Shown here: positions 8,737 to 17,845 of the stretch, piece after piece | Position numbering within the stretch: the stretch's first letter is position 1 | Layout of the letters: the number at the start of each line of letters is the position of its first letter | Source of the DNA: JACMLD01 sp039919885 | GTDB lineage: Bacteria > Bacteroidota > Bacteroidia > Chitinophagales > Chitinophagaceae | Assembly (NCBI GenBank): GCA_039919885.1 | Contig: JBDSEV010000022.1 | Span: forward strand, 76,869 to 140,868 | DNA length: 64,000 nucleotides | Direction of reading: 5' to 3' | The notes under the pieces: model-generated | Told to the model about the DNA's origin: nothing | The model's database searches: none | The model's input: only the letters and a program-made list of their open reading frames with translations | Translations under genes and position numbers: made by a program

Positions 8737-10092
8737 TTAATTCACTCTTGAACGGGTAAGGTTAATTGTATAGCCGGAACCGGACGAAAAATCGTACTGG
8801 TACATTTTAATCAACCCAACGCCTTTTGCGTACCATTGCTTTAAAAAATATATCTGCTTTGTACCAATTGCTGGTAGTGTAAGAAAATAACCGGTATGCA
8901 CTTCCAGCACATCAGCATAGGTTTTCGCGCCAACCGTATAATTAGCCAGCTTCTGTGAAAGTGTATCGTTGATGGCACCTGTGCGGCTGGCACCCTGGTA
9001 AGATCCCGAATAGGCGGTTATCCAGGTATTACCCTGTGTTACATTGTCTTTCAAAAAAATATGTTGTAAGCCCGCGGCGATGCCGGTACTGGTATCTGCA
9101 GGATAATATTCGTAATAAGTGTTGCCACTCTTCCAATAATAGCTACTGTCCGAACCCGCAGTTCCATAATCGTTCACAAAAAGATTATAATTATTACCGC
9201 CGAAAACTTTGGTTGAGCCGGAACTTCGTACATAAAGCGTATCAGCGGGAGATCCGCCTTCAGCCAGGTAGCTCCAGTTTGAATTAGCAGTTACTGGAAA
9301 ATAATCTCCCACCCGTGGCGCCGAAAAATCTACTTCTGCTTTGGTACAACCATCTTTTGTAACTGCTACCGTACCGGAAATAGAATCCGTACCACATTTT
9401 GCTACCCATGGATAATTACCTGCAGGCAATTTAACAATGAAAGCCCCCGCCGCGGTACAACCAGATGGCTCAGCTGCATAGAAACTAGTTATCTGTCCTG
9501 GTTGATTGCCAATGGTAACGGCAATGGGTGTTGTACTGGTACCACCGCCGCAACCTGCCTTGCTCCATAAAATTACCTGGCCGCTGTCTGTTGGTGCAGG
9601 CGTTACACCACCACCGCCTTTTAGCACGGCAGAAAATTTACCTTCCACAATGGCTTTTGACTCAGTACCACTCAGCGCTTTACCACTGAAGGTACCCGTT
9701 ATGCCGAATGAGTCAATCTTTGTGATTACAATGGTAAAAGAATCTACCGAAGTCTGATCGGTTTGATAGGTAGGCGTACCACCTTTTATATACGCAAATA
9801 AACTAAAAGGTGTTCTGTACGTGCCCGGTTTAAGGTCCGCCCCAAAAACCTGCAGGGTAATTTGCGAAGCGCCATCAGCAGAACGACCAATTAACGTCAT
9901 AAATTTATACGTGGCGATGGTATCAATGGATGCAGAATCTATTGAGCCTTTAAATTGCACACCAGCTTCCTTGAACTCCCATTGGGCAGAAGGATTTCCA
10001 CCCACAGGAATTTCCACACTATATTCTTTCTGGCAGGAAAAAATGGCTGCACTGGCTATTATTAAAACAAACAAACGCTGTAAATACTTCAT
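8737..10092 (-). CDS. Hypothetical lipoprotein
   Basis: 451 residues. The N-terminus MKYLQRLFVLIIASAAIFSC is a lipoprotein signal peptide with lipobox I-F-S-C, so Cys20 is the probable lipidated residue. The mature part has a Gly/Ser/Thr-rich N-terminal half (about residues 35-160, containing SITLQVFGADLKPGTYRT-like text) and a C-terminal half (about 265-451) rich in Tyr and Ser, with VGDYFPVTANSNWSY. A proline-threonine linker around VTPAPTDSG separates them. I do not recognise a family with certainty; the layout resembles the many cell-surface lipoproteins of this phylum. It stands alone between the exported-protein cluster and lspA, with a minus-strand terminator at 8543-8573. Confidence 0.8.
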   Translation of the reverse strand: MKYLQRLFVLIIASAAIFSCQKEYSVEIPVGGNPSAQWEFKEAGVQFKGSIDSASIDTIATYKFMTLIGRSADGASQITLQVFGADLKPGTYRTPFSLFAYIKGGTPTYQTDQTSVDSFTIVITKIDSFGITGTFSGKALSGTESKAIVEGKFSAVLKGGGGVTPAPTDSGQVILWSKAGCGGGTSTTPIAVTIGNQPGQITSFYAAEPSGCTAAGAFIVKLPAGNYPWVAKCGTDSISGTVAVTKDGCTKAEVDFSAPRVGDYFPVTANSNWSYLAEGGSPADTLYVRSSGSTKVFGGNNYNLFVNDYGTAGSDSSYYWKSGNTYYEYYPADTSTGIAAGLQHIFLKDNVTQGNTWITAYSGSYQGASRTGAINDTLSQKLANYTVGAKTYADVLEVHTGYFLTLPAIGTKQIYFLKQWYAKGVGLIKMYQYDFSSGSGYTINLTRSRVN

Positions 10093-10234
10093 TTTTATGA
10101 ATTTAACTTGATAAGTTGCCGAACAAGAAAGGCAATAGCGATGGGAGCGATCGTTTTCCGGCCATTATCCTGTTTAATTACGAGGTAATAGCACGAAAGG
10201 TTGGTTGAACAGGCTGGACAAAACTACAAATGTT

Positions 10235-10948
10235 TCACAAAACCTGCATATTATCGTTAACAGGGCTGTTGGTTTCCACAGAAGCATGTTGATCCTCGTC
10301 TTCTTTTTTAAAAAACCGCCGTTGAAAAACCAGGATAGCAATTACACCTGTGGAGATTGCAGCATCGGCAATATTGAAGACCGGGCTGAAAAAAGTAAAC
10401 CGTTCCCCTCCTATAAAGGGTATCCATTCCGGTAAGAATTTATCTTTTATAATGGGGAAGTAGAGCATATCTACCACTTTACCATGCAAAAAACCTGCAT
10501 ACCCTTTGGGCGGAAGAAACTGCGCTACATGGTGAGTAGTACTTTCATCAAAAATAATTCCGTAAAACATGCTATCAATGAGGTTGCCCAGTGCCCCGGC
10601 AAATATCAAAGCAGCACAGATAATAAAACCGCGGTGGTAATTTTTACGGAGAAAATTGCGGAGAATAAAAACGCCTGTAATTACTGCTATTAGGCGGAAC
10701 AGTGTAAGCGTCATTTTACCCCAGTTTCCGCCCAGTTCCCAACCCCAGGCCATACCGGAATTTTCTACAAAATAGATTTGAAACCAGTCGCCGCCCAGCG
10801 GGCGTAAACCCTTGTCGTATGGCGTAAGCATAGCATAGGACTGAGCCAAGTCATCAGTCAAAGGCATATGCGTCTTTACCCAAAATTTAATTGCCTGGTC
10901 CGTTATAAGAATGAGCAGGATAAGTAAAACAATATTTCTTCCCTTCAC
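10235..10948 (-). CDS. lspA: Lipoprotein signal peptidase (signal peptidase II)
   Basis: 237 residues. This integral membrane aspartyl protease cuts the signal peptide from prolipoproteins after lipidation. Catalytic motifs are visible: NLID (Asp125) and FNIAD (Asp195), with the family motif VENSGMAWGW at about 61-70 and hydrophobic segments near the N-terminus, at 80-98, 107-122 and 189-208. The distance between the two catalytic aspartates is 70 residues, against about 20 in the Pseudomonas and E. coli enzymes; the extra stretch (about 135-185) includes KVVDMLYFPI and a Pro/Phe-rich segment. Its substrates would include the lipoproteins at 8737, 31164 and GldK. A TATATTTG box lies 17 nt upstream of the start. 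Confidence 0.93.
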   Translation of the reverse strand: MKGRNIVLLILLILITDQAIKFWVKTHMPLTDDLAQSYAMLTPYDKGLRPLGGDWFQIYFVENSGMAWGWELGGNWGKMTLTLFRLIAVITGVFILRNFLRKNYHRGFIICAALIFAGALGNLIDSMFYGIIFDESTTHHVAQFLPPKGYAGFLHGKVVDMLYFPIIKDKFLPEWIPFIGGERFTFFSPVFNIADAAISTGVIAILVFQRRFFKKEDEDQHASVETNSPVNDNMQVL

Positions 10949-10965
10949 GGTTGTTTTTTAATTGG

Positions 10966-10973
10966 CAAATATA
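10966..10973 (-). promoter_or_regulatory. -7 promoter box of lspA
   Basis: On the minus strand the sequence reads TATATTTG, a perfect TAnnTTTG box, 17 nt before the lspA ATG. The identical box with the same CC after it occurs at gldK. No clear TTG is seen at the right distance upstream. Confidence 0.45.
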
Positions 10974-11154
10974 ATGGTTTCACCGGCAGCGCATCATTTG
11001 CGCCAAGGTGTCATAGTTTCCTTTTTCATGGCGAATGGCCGGTAAAAAAAGTAACCAACGGTTCGCAAGATTGACAAGCAGCATGATATATAATTTTGTT
11101 AAATAAATGCAAACGCCGTTCATTAATGCAGTTAAATCTCCCGGCAACGTTCGG

Positions 11155-13647
11155 CTATTCTTCAAAATAAACCCGCTTTACGCGTTGTGCAATACCCGTC
11201 ATTATCTCATAGGGAATGGTTTCTGCCCACGCTGCCACTTCCTGCACGGACAAAGGATGGCCGAATACCACTACTTCATCCCCTTCCTGCACGTTCGGGA
11301 TACCGGTAATGTCCAGCATGGTCATGTCCATAGAGATGATACCGATAACCGGCGCCAGCTTTCCATTCACCAGCATTTTTCCTTTTCCATTGCTCAGCCT
11401 TCGCGGATATCCGTCAGCATACCCCAGCCGAACGGTTGCTATTACACTGTCGCGGGTTGCAATACCTTTTCTTCCATACCCTGCTGTTTCGCCCTTTTTC
11501 AAGTGCTTTATCTGCGCAATAGTAGTCTTAAGCGTGGAAACTTCTTTAAGGTTGAGCTGCCGCGAGGCTGCGCTGTCAATGCCATACAATCCAATGCCCA
11601 GTCTTACCATGTCAAGCTGCAGTTGCGGATAACGGACAATGGCAGCCGAATTTGTCATGTGTTTTAAAAAAGTATACGGAAGCGCATTTTCAAGGACAGC
11701 AACAGCAGAAAAGTATCTATCTGCCTGCTGCAGGGTAAAATTGTCACCTCCCGGATCTTCACTGGCAACCAGGTGGGTAAAAACAGATTGTACCCTGCAA
11801 CAACCGGCATTCAGCACTGCCGCAAGTTTATCCATATCCGCTACGTTAAAGCCCAGCCTGTTCATGCCGGTTTCCAGTTCAACGTGCACCGGAAATTGTT
11901 GTAAGCCTTCTTTCGCCAGGTACTCATCAAAAGCATTCAGTAAACCGAAAGACCAGATATCAGGCTCCAGGTTAAATTGTATAAGCGCCTCAAAAGAAGT
12001 GGCCTCCGGATTAATAACCATAATGGGCAGCGTAATACCGGCTTTGCGCAGTTCAATGCCTTCATCGGCATAAGCTACTGCCAGGTAATCAGCTTTATGA
12101 AATTGCAGCAGGCTGGCTATTTCATAGCTCCCGCTACCATACGAATAAGCTTTTACCATGGCCATCAGTTTTGTGGCTGGCTTTAGTAGTTGCTGGTACT
12201 GCTGCAGGTTGTGCAGCATAGCACTCAAATTAATCTCCAGTACGGTTTGGTGTACTTGTTGCTCCAGCAATGGCAATATTTGTTCAAATTCAAATACCCG
12301 CGCGCCTTTCAGCAAAATAGTTTCATGCTGAAATTTAAGGTGATAAAAATCTTTTTTGAATGCATCCAGGTTTGCATACAAACTTATTTCGGGGCCACCT
12401 GTTTTTTCAAAAATAGCCTTGTGTTGCAATAACTGTGGACCAATGCCAATAAACCTGTTCACCTTTTTCTCTTGCAGGACAGCGGCTACTTCTTTATACA
12501 ACTCATTTTCACTTTTACCGCTTTCAGGTATATCAGATAGTATGACTGTGCGGCGGGGGTGCTGCTGTTGTCTTGCCAAAAAATCAAGTGCAATTTTTAG
12601 CGAACTAAGATCTGCAGAATAACTGTCATTAATAATAGAGCAGTTATTGATGCCCTTTTTTAATTCCAGTCGCATCGCCAAGGGCACCAGTTCCAGCATG
12701 CGCTCCTGTATATAAGGGTGCCCTATACCCAACTGCAGCAAAACACAATAACAAGTGACGGCATTTTCTACGGAGGCATCATCTGTAAAGGGTATTTTGA
12801 AAGACAATGTTTCTTCTTTAAACACTGCGGTAATATGGGTAGCGGTTTGGCTTTTTATTAGGGTGATAACACGGAAAGTTGCAGTTGTTTTAGTACTCCA
12901 CGTAAATAAGTGCATCTTTTTCGCGGAATGATTGCGCTGCTGAACCAGCTCCAGTACACTTTCGTTTAGTTCGGGATAGTCTTTGCAATAAATAAGCGTA
13001 TGCACATGTGTAAAAAGCTGTAATTTTTCTTTTACTTTTTCCCGCATGTTAAAAAACCCTTCGCTGTGTGCCGCTCCAATATTTGTAAAGATGCCAATGC
13101 CCGGCTGAATCATTTTCTCAAGTTTGTCCATTTCACCGCTTTGCGAAATGCCGGCTTCAAACAAGCCAAGGTTGTACTGATCATTCATTTGCCACACACT
13201 CAAAGGAACCCCTATTTGCGAGTTATAACTTTTTGGACTGCGTACGACCAAAAATTTTTCTTCGAGCAACTGGTTCAGCCATTCTTTTACGATGGTTTTG
13301 CCATTGCTGCCTGTGATGCCTATTACGGGATAAGAAAATTGTTGCCGGTGGTAGGCGGCCAGCAACTGCAACGCCTGCAACACATCTTTTACAATAATGA
13401 TATTTGCACCGGCCGGTAAACCACTGCCGGTTTCAGTTGACACAATAAAGTTGCGGACGCCTTTATCATAGGCTTCCTGCAGAAAAGCATGCCCATCACG
13501 GCGCGGTCCTTTCAACGCAAAAAAAAGGGAACTGGCAGGAAAAGAAAGCTTCCTGCTATCGGGCAGTAAATATTCTATAAGGTCTCCAGCGCCCTGCTGC
13601 AACCATTTACCTTTTACAATTGTACGTATCGCTTCAATGGAATACAC
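11155..13647 (-). CDS. murF-alr: Bifunctional MurF ligase / alanine racemase
   Basis: 830 residues. The N-terminal part (about 1-455) is UDP-N-acetylmuramoyl-tripeptide:D-Ala-D-Ala ligase, with the ATP-binding loop GITGSNGKT near residue 112 and the Mur ligase motif NIGAAHSEGF further on. The C-terminal part (about 465-830) is a PLP-dependent alanine racemase: the PLP lysine lies in MVKAYSYGSG near residue 497, and RLGYADGYPR and GIISMDMTML are typical of the family. The fused enzyme makes D-Ala and adds D-Ala-D-Ala to the peptidoglycan precursor in the cytoplasm. This fusion is known and common in Bacteroidota. The gene stands 206 bp from lspA and 44 bp from terC on the same strand. Confidence 0.96.
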   Translation of the reverse strand: MYSIEAIRTIVKGKWLQQGAGDLIEYLLPDSRKLSFPASSLFFALKGPRRDGHAFLQEAYDKGVRNFIVSTETGSGLPAGANIIIVKDVLQALQLLAAYHRQQFSYPVIGITGSNGKTIVKEWLNQLLEEKFLVVRSPKSYNSQIGVPLSVWQMNDQYNLGLFEAGISQSGEMDKLEKMIQPGIGIFTNIGAAHSEGFFNMREKVKEKLQLFTHVHTLIYCKDYPELNESVLELVQQRNHSAKKMHLFTWSTKTTATFRVITLIKSQTATHITAVFKEETLSFKIPFTDDASVENAVTCYCVLLQLGIGHPYIQERMLELVPLAMRLELKKGINNCSIINDSYSADLSSLKIALDFLARQQQHPRRTVILSDIPESGKSENELYKEVAAVLQEKKVNRFIGIGPQLLQHKAIFEKTGGPEISLYANLDAFKKDFYHLKFQHETILLKGARVFEFEQILPLLEQQVHQTVLEINLSAMLHNLQQYQQLLKPATKLMAMVKAYSYGSGSYEIASLLQFHKADYLAVAYADEGIELRKAGITLPIMVINPEATSFEALIQFNLEPDIWSFGLLNAFDEYLAKEGLQQFPVHVELETGMNRLGFNVADMDKLAAVLNAGCCRVQSVFTHLVASEDPGGDNFTLQQADRYFSAVAVLENALPYTFLKHMTNSAAIVRYPQLQLDMVRLGIGLYGIDSAASRQLNLKEVSTLKTTIAQIKHLKKGETAGYGRKGIATRDSVIATVRLGYADGYPRRLSNGKGKMLVNGKLAPVIGIISMDMTMLDITGIPNVQEGDEVVVFGHPLSVQEVAAWAETIPYEIMTGIAQRVKRVYFEE

Positions 13648-13691
13648 AGCAAAAGAAGATTAATGAATAAGGATCGCCTCGCAGGACTGTA

Positions 13692-14627
13692 TTAATCCAC
13701 TTCATCCTTACGCGCAACCTGCATTGAATAAAGGATGGCCCCTGCCAGGCAGACGACTATAACTATCAGCGAAATATAGACCGGAATGTGTATGCCAATC
13801 CAGGGAATTTCCACCAGCATTTTCAGACCAATAAAAATAAGTACAATGGCAATTCCCTGCTGCAGGTGGCTAAACTTATCTACCGCTCCTTTCAACAAAA
13901 AGAAAAGCGATCTCAAACCCAGTACCGCAAACACATTGGAGGTATACACCACCAGCCTGTTTTGTGAAATGGCAAACACCGCAGGAATGGAATCAAGTGC
14001 AAAAACCACGTCGATGGTAGCCAGCATTACAATGACTACGAATATTTTTGTGTACCAGCGCTTGCCGTTTTTAATAACGGTGAGGTGTACGCCATGTTCT
14101 TCGTTGGTAATGGGAAAAACGCGCTTTAATAATTTATATACCTTGTTTTTTTCTAAATCAATTTCCTCGTCTTTATTAGCCGCAAACATTTTGACGCCGG
14201 TAAATATAAGTATGACGCCAAAAATATACAGTACCCAGCGGAAGCGCTCTACCAGTTCAATGCCTACGGTAATAAAAATAACCCGCAGCAGAATGGCCAT
14301 CAATATACCGATAAGCAACACCCTGGCGTAATGCGTTTCTTTTACCCCAAAAAATGTAAAAATGAGAATAAAGACAAAAATATTGTCAATGCTCAGGCTC
14401 CACTCCATGAGGTAAGCGCTGAGGTACTCCAGCGCTACACTGTGACCGTTCTCCAAGGCAACAAATACGCCAAAGCCAATGGCCAGCAATACCCAGAATA
14501 TGGTTTGAACCAGTGCCTGTTTAAAAGAAATGATCGCCGACTTCTTGCTTAGTAGTCCCAAATCAAAAATAAGCGCCACTACCAGCGCAATGCCAAATAC
14601 GATATAGCTTATTTGCTCTCTTGTCAT
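13692..14627 (-). CDS. TerC family integral membrane protein
   Basis: 311 residues with about eight hydrophobic segments. The TerC signature EWSLSIDNIFVF lies near residue 76 and VFALDSIPAVFAI near residue 210; acidic residues inside membrane segments are characteristic. Members are linked to metal export (manganese or tellurite resistance) and to metal loading of exported proteins; which applies here cannot be told. An insert of about 40 charged residues in the middle (KDEEIDLEKNKVYKLLKR) separates the two halves, as in the longer TerC type. A near-match box TATCTTTA lies about 20 nt before the start. Confidence 0.9.
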   Translation of the reverse strand: MTREQISYIVFGIALVVALIFDLGLLSKKSAIISFKQALVQTIFWVLLAIGFGVFVALENGHSVALEYLSAYLMEWSLSIDNIFVFILIFTFFGVKETHYARVLLIGILMAILLRVIFITVGIELVERFRWVLYIFGVILIFTGVKMFAANKDEEIDLEKNKVYKLLKRVFPITNEEHGVHLTVIKNGKRWYTKIFVVIVMLATIDVVFALDSIPAVFAISQNRLVVYTSNVFAVLGLRSLFFLLKGAVDKFSHLQQGIAIVLIFIGLKMLVEIPWIGIHIPVYISLIVIVVCLAGAILYSMQVARKDEVD

Positions 14628-14740
14628 TAATAAATTGTGTGGTTGTAAAGATAGATCAAAAGGTGTAAGGTTGAGGCTGTTGGGCTAAAGATCAAAGCGA
14701 TGGATTGGAGAACAGCCTTTAATGATGCGCCTTTTACCAC

Positions 14741-16447
14741 CTACGCGTTGCTGTACTTTCTTTTGCGCAGGAACTGGTAAAAACTGCCAAACAAAATAAC
14801 CAGCAACAAGGGACCAATGATATTAATAAGCTGCCATTTTGTTTTGTCTGTTTCCAGCTTTTTCTTATCCAGCAACCGAAGCGTAATATCCTTATTGCGT
14901 GTTTCCAGTATCCCCGATTTATCCACCAGGTACTGCACGCAGTTCATCACAAATTCGCTGTTGGCATATTTATTTTTGGTGTAGGGGTTAAGGCCCATGG
15001 TCATTGGGCCATCCGCCTGGGAAACAAAATTAAGCGCAATATCTCCGTCTGACACCACGATCATTTTATTAGCTGTTTCACTCCGCGCACGGAATGGTTG
15101 CTGCGCCAGGCGAAGAGATTGTTTAATGGATTCGCTTACCCGGTTGGCATACAATGAGGTGAAGCTACCTTCTAGCAGCACAGCCACTGGCACATAAGAT
15201 TTGTTAAAAGATTTGATGTCTTCCTCGTTCTGGATACTGGTCCACGACACTTTAGCGGGGGTGTTAAGTATACGGGAAGCATCGGAGGTGGTAAGCAGGT
15301 AAGTTTTTTTTATTCCCGCTGTTTGGACGGTGTCAATACTGTTGGGAAACTGCGCCAGCACATAATCCAGGTTCTTAGAAATGGGATTGCTGTTGTTGCT
15401 GCTTAGCAATGGAAAATAGGGCCACGGCAGTAGTTGAATCTGTGGCTTACCGCCAACATTGCCCACTACAGAAGGTATTTTATCGCAATTGAGATCTTGC
15501 ACCAGGTCAAGGTTAATGCGTACGCCATATTTAAACAACAGGTCTTCCAGGTTTAATCCACGGTCAAAAGCGATGAACTCATTTTGGGTACGTTGCAGGC
15601 TGTCCATTTCTGCATAGAGGTTATCAATCATCCACATAATTTTTCCACCCTGCATGGTATACTGATCCAACTTTAATTTTTGCTCGTCGGTAAATTTCTG
15701 CGTCGGCTTATTAATCAGCAATGCATTAAACACGGCCGGTATGGCCGGGACACTATCGATCGGTAAAAATGCAAACCCGTATTTTTTCCGCAGGTTGCCA
15801 TCAATCAAATCCTTAATGCGCTGCGAAAATTCTTCTCCGTTGCCCAACAAATAGCCTACCACAGGCATTGAATCGGTGGTAATTTTCTGGATAGCACTGA
15901 TGAACTTATATTCCAGCGTGGCTTCAACCCGGTTGATGGAAGTTTCGTCCAGCGCTGAGCTCTGACCCGATAACAGGTCTACTGCAGTAACCCGGCCTTT
16001 GTAACTAAGCAATGCCCCCGGCACCACCTGTCGTTGCTCGGTTCCTTCCCCTTCTTTCACCTGCGCCTGGATGGTATATGGTTTAATACCCAGGTTGGCA
16101 ATTGAATCCAGGAAATAACTTTTCGCAGAATCATTTAAACTGTTACCGGGCTTTTCAAATGTGAATTTAATACGGCTTTTGCCGATTTCTTTAAATTCCT
16201 GCAACAGCTGCCCGGTGCTGTTTTTTAATTTTTTAAAATCTTTGGGCATATCGCCGTCCAAAAAAACAGTGATGGTTACCTGGTTGTCCAGGCCCCGCAG
16301 CATTTTTTTTGTGGGGGCAGACAAGGTATAGCGTTTCTCTGCGGTAAGGTCTGCACGCACATTATAAAAAGACGCGGCAATATTTAGCAGCACCAGGAAT
16401 GCAAGCAAAACAATCCACCAGTATTTTGTAGCCAGCAATTTTTTCAT
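14741..16447 (-). CDS. gldG: Gliding motility ABC-type component GldG
   Basis: 568 residues. One membrane segment near the N-terminus (WWIVLLAFLVLLNIAASF) is followed by a long periplasmic part with RADLTAEKRYTLSAPTKKML and VTITVFLDGDMP, both typical of GldG, and a second membrane segment at the end (LINIIGPLLLVILFGSFYQFL) with a basic tail. GldG works with permease GldF and ATPase GldA in an ABC complex required for gliding in Flavobacterium johnsoniae. Its ATG directly abuts the gldF stop codon with no gap, so the two are probably translationally coupled. No gldA is present in the window; in other Bacteroidota it is also encoded elsewhere. Confidence 0.92.
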   Translation of the reverse strand: MKKLLATKYWWIVLLAFLVLLNIAASFYNVRADLTAEKRYTLSAPTKKMLRGLDNQVTITVFLDGDMPKDFKKLKNSTGQLLQEFKEIGKSRIKFTFEKPGNSLNDSAKSYFLDSIANLGIKPYTIQAQVKEGEGTEQRQVVPGALLSYKGRVTAVDLLSGQSSALDETSINRVEATLEYKFISAIQKITTDSMPVVGYLLGNGEEFSQRIKDLIDGNLRKKYGFAFLPIDSVPAIPAVFNALLINKPTQKFTDEQKLKLDQYTMQGGKIMWMIDNLYAEMDSLQRTQNEFIAFDRGLNLEDLLFKYGVRINLDLVQDLNCDKIPSVVGNVGGKPQIQLLPWPYFPLLSSNNSNPISKNLDYVLAQFPNSIDTVQTAGIKKTYLLTTSDASRILNTPAKVSWTSIQNEEDIKSFNKSYVPVAVLLEGSFTSLYANRVSESIKQSLRLAQQPFRARSETANKMIVVSDGDIALNFVSQADGPMTMGLNPYTKNKYANSEFVMNCVQYLVDKSGILETRNKDITLRLLDKKKLETDKTKWQLINIIGPLLLVILFGSFYQFLRKRKYSNA

Positions 16448-17179
16448 TCAGGGCCTGCGTTTAATGAGGTTACGTTGGGTAAATAGCAAAAAGAAAGCAA
16501 TGATGCTGAAAAAATAGACCAGGTCACGGCTATCAATAACCCCCCGGCTGATGCTGCGGTAATGAAAATCAATCCCCAGCATCTCTACATAATAATCCGC
16601 ACCCGATGCCAGTGCTGGTATACGACTCACCGCGTTAAAGCCCATGTATAATATAAAACAGGCAAACGCGCTTACGATAAAAGCAATTACCGCATTACTG
16701 GTGAAGCTGCTGCAACAAATGCCAATGGCAGTAAAAACCGCGGCTAAAAAGCACAGGCCAATATAGGCGCCTGTTACGCCGCCCACGTCAATGCCGGCAT
16801 TGCCGGCGCTCAGTGCCTGCATGCTCACCGCATAAATAAGCGTAGGCAGCAGCGCCAATAAAACAATCAGCAAACAACCCAGGTATTTGCCGCCTACCAG
16901 CTGACTGTACCGTAGCGGTTTTGTATGCAGTATTTCGTAGGTACCCGCTTTAAACTCATCCGCCAGGCTGCGCATGGTGATGGCCGGCACCAAAAAAGTA
17001 AGTATCCAGGGCGCCAGTTCAAAAAACTTATCCAGGGTAGCGTACCCAAAATCCAGCATATTGCTGTCCGGAAAAACAAAAAGAAACAGGCCATTGAGCA
17101 GTAGAAATACTGCCAAGGCAATTATACCCGTAAGGCTGCTGAAAAACTGCCGGAATTCTTTTTTACAAACAGGCCACAT
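16448..17179 (-). CDS. gldF: Gliding motility ABC permease GldF
   Basis: 243 residues, six predicted membrane helices (for example IIALAVFLLLNGLFLFVF, WILTFLVPAITMRSLADE and IVSAFACFILYMGF). It belongs to the ABC-2 permease family and matches GldF in length and in the motif DEFKAGTYEILHTKPL, which couples to the ATPase. First gene of the gldF-gldG pair. The minus-strand box TATTTTTG ends only four bases before the ATG, so the mRNA would be nearly leaderless if that box is the promoter; otherwise a slightly later start is used. Confidence 0.92.
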   Translation of the reverse strand: MWPVCKKEFRQFFSSLTGIIALAVFLLLNGLFLFVFPDSNMLDFGYATLDKFFELAPWILTFLVPAITMRSLADEFKAGTYEILHTKPLRYSQLVGGKYLGCLLIVLLALLPTLIYAVSMQALSAGNAGIDVGGVTGAYIGLCFLAAVFTAIGICCSSFTSNAVIAFIVSAFACFILYMGFNAVSRIPALASGADYYVEMLGIDFHYRSISRGVIDSRDLVYFFSIIAFFLLFTQRNLIKRRP

Positions 17180-17183
17180 GCGC

Positions 17184-17191
17184 CAAAAATA
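17184..17191 (-). promoter_or_regulatory. Possible -7 box abutting the gldF start
   Basis: Minus-strand TATTTTTG fits TAnnTTTG and lies four bases before the annotated ATG. No -33 TTG at the normal distance was found, so this is a weak call. Confidence 0.3.
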
Positions 17192-17374
17192 ATGTATTCA
17201 GTGCACAGAAAATGAATAATGCGTTTCTATATTGCTGATTTTGAGATTGCAGGATTTAACGGATCGCACTGGTTAGAAAAATATCGAAATCCACCATACG
17301 GACAGCAGCAATTTCCATTAAATAAGCAATTTATTTGTAAATTCGGGGACATCCAACTAATAACCACCAACTGC

Positions 17375-17806
17375 ATGGCATTAAAGATTATCGATCACGG
17401 CACAAAGGAATACCAGCAAATGGTCCAGATGCGCCTGGACATTTTGCGCAAACCACTTGGACTGAGTTTTACACCCGAAGAACTGGAAAAAGAAAAGGAT
17501 GAAGTATTGATTGGCGCTTTTGAGGACGAGCGCATGCTGGGCTGCTGTATGCTCATCAAACAGGCACAATACATTGCGCGCCTGCGGCAAATGGCCGTTA
17601 TGAACAATGTACAGGGAAAGGGCATTGGCCGGGCGCTGATGAATTTTGCCGAAAACATTGCCCGTGACATGGGCTACCGAAAATTATTGATGCATGCCCG
17701 CAAAACAGCCGCCGGATTTTACGAAAAACAGGGCTACCGAATTACCGGCGAAGAATTCACCGAAGTTACCATACCGCATTATGTGATGGAAAAAGATCTT
17801 ATCTGA
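17375..17806 (+). CDS. GNAT family N-acetyltransferase
   Basis: 143 residues from the ATG at 17375. The open frame extends upstream to 17219, but those 52 residues lack family features and the fold starts at MALKIIDHGTKEYQQM. Acetyl-CoA-binding motif A is seen in LRQMAVMNNVQGKGIGRALM (Q/R-x-x-G-x-G/A as QGKGIG), followed by the family's C-terminal ARKTAAGFYEKQGY. It transfers an acetyl group to an amine; the substrate is unknown. The length is normal for a single-domain member. It is transcribed opposite to the gldF operon upstream and convergently with mfd downstream, with no strong terminator between. Confidence 0.88.
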   Translation: MALKIIDHGTKEYQQMVQMRLDILRKPLGLSFTPEELEKEKDEVLIGAFEDERMLGCCMLIKQAQYIARLRQMAVMNNVQGKGIGRALMNFAENIARDMGYRKLLMHARKTAAGFYEKQGYRITGEEFTEVTIPHYVMEKDLI

Positions 17807-17845
17807 CCTGTTTTTTTTACCGGCACCGGGTGGAGATTTGTATTG

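Noticed and set aside
11071..11098. Plus-strand promoter-like elements (TTGACA, then TAATTTTG)
   Set aside because: The spacing (17 bp) is too short for the Bacteroidota type, and only the antisense of murF-alr lies downstream.
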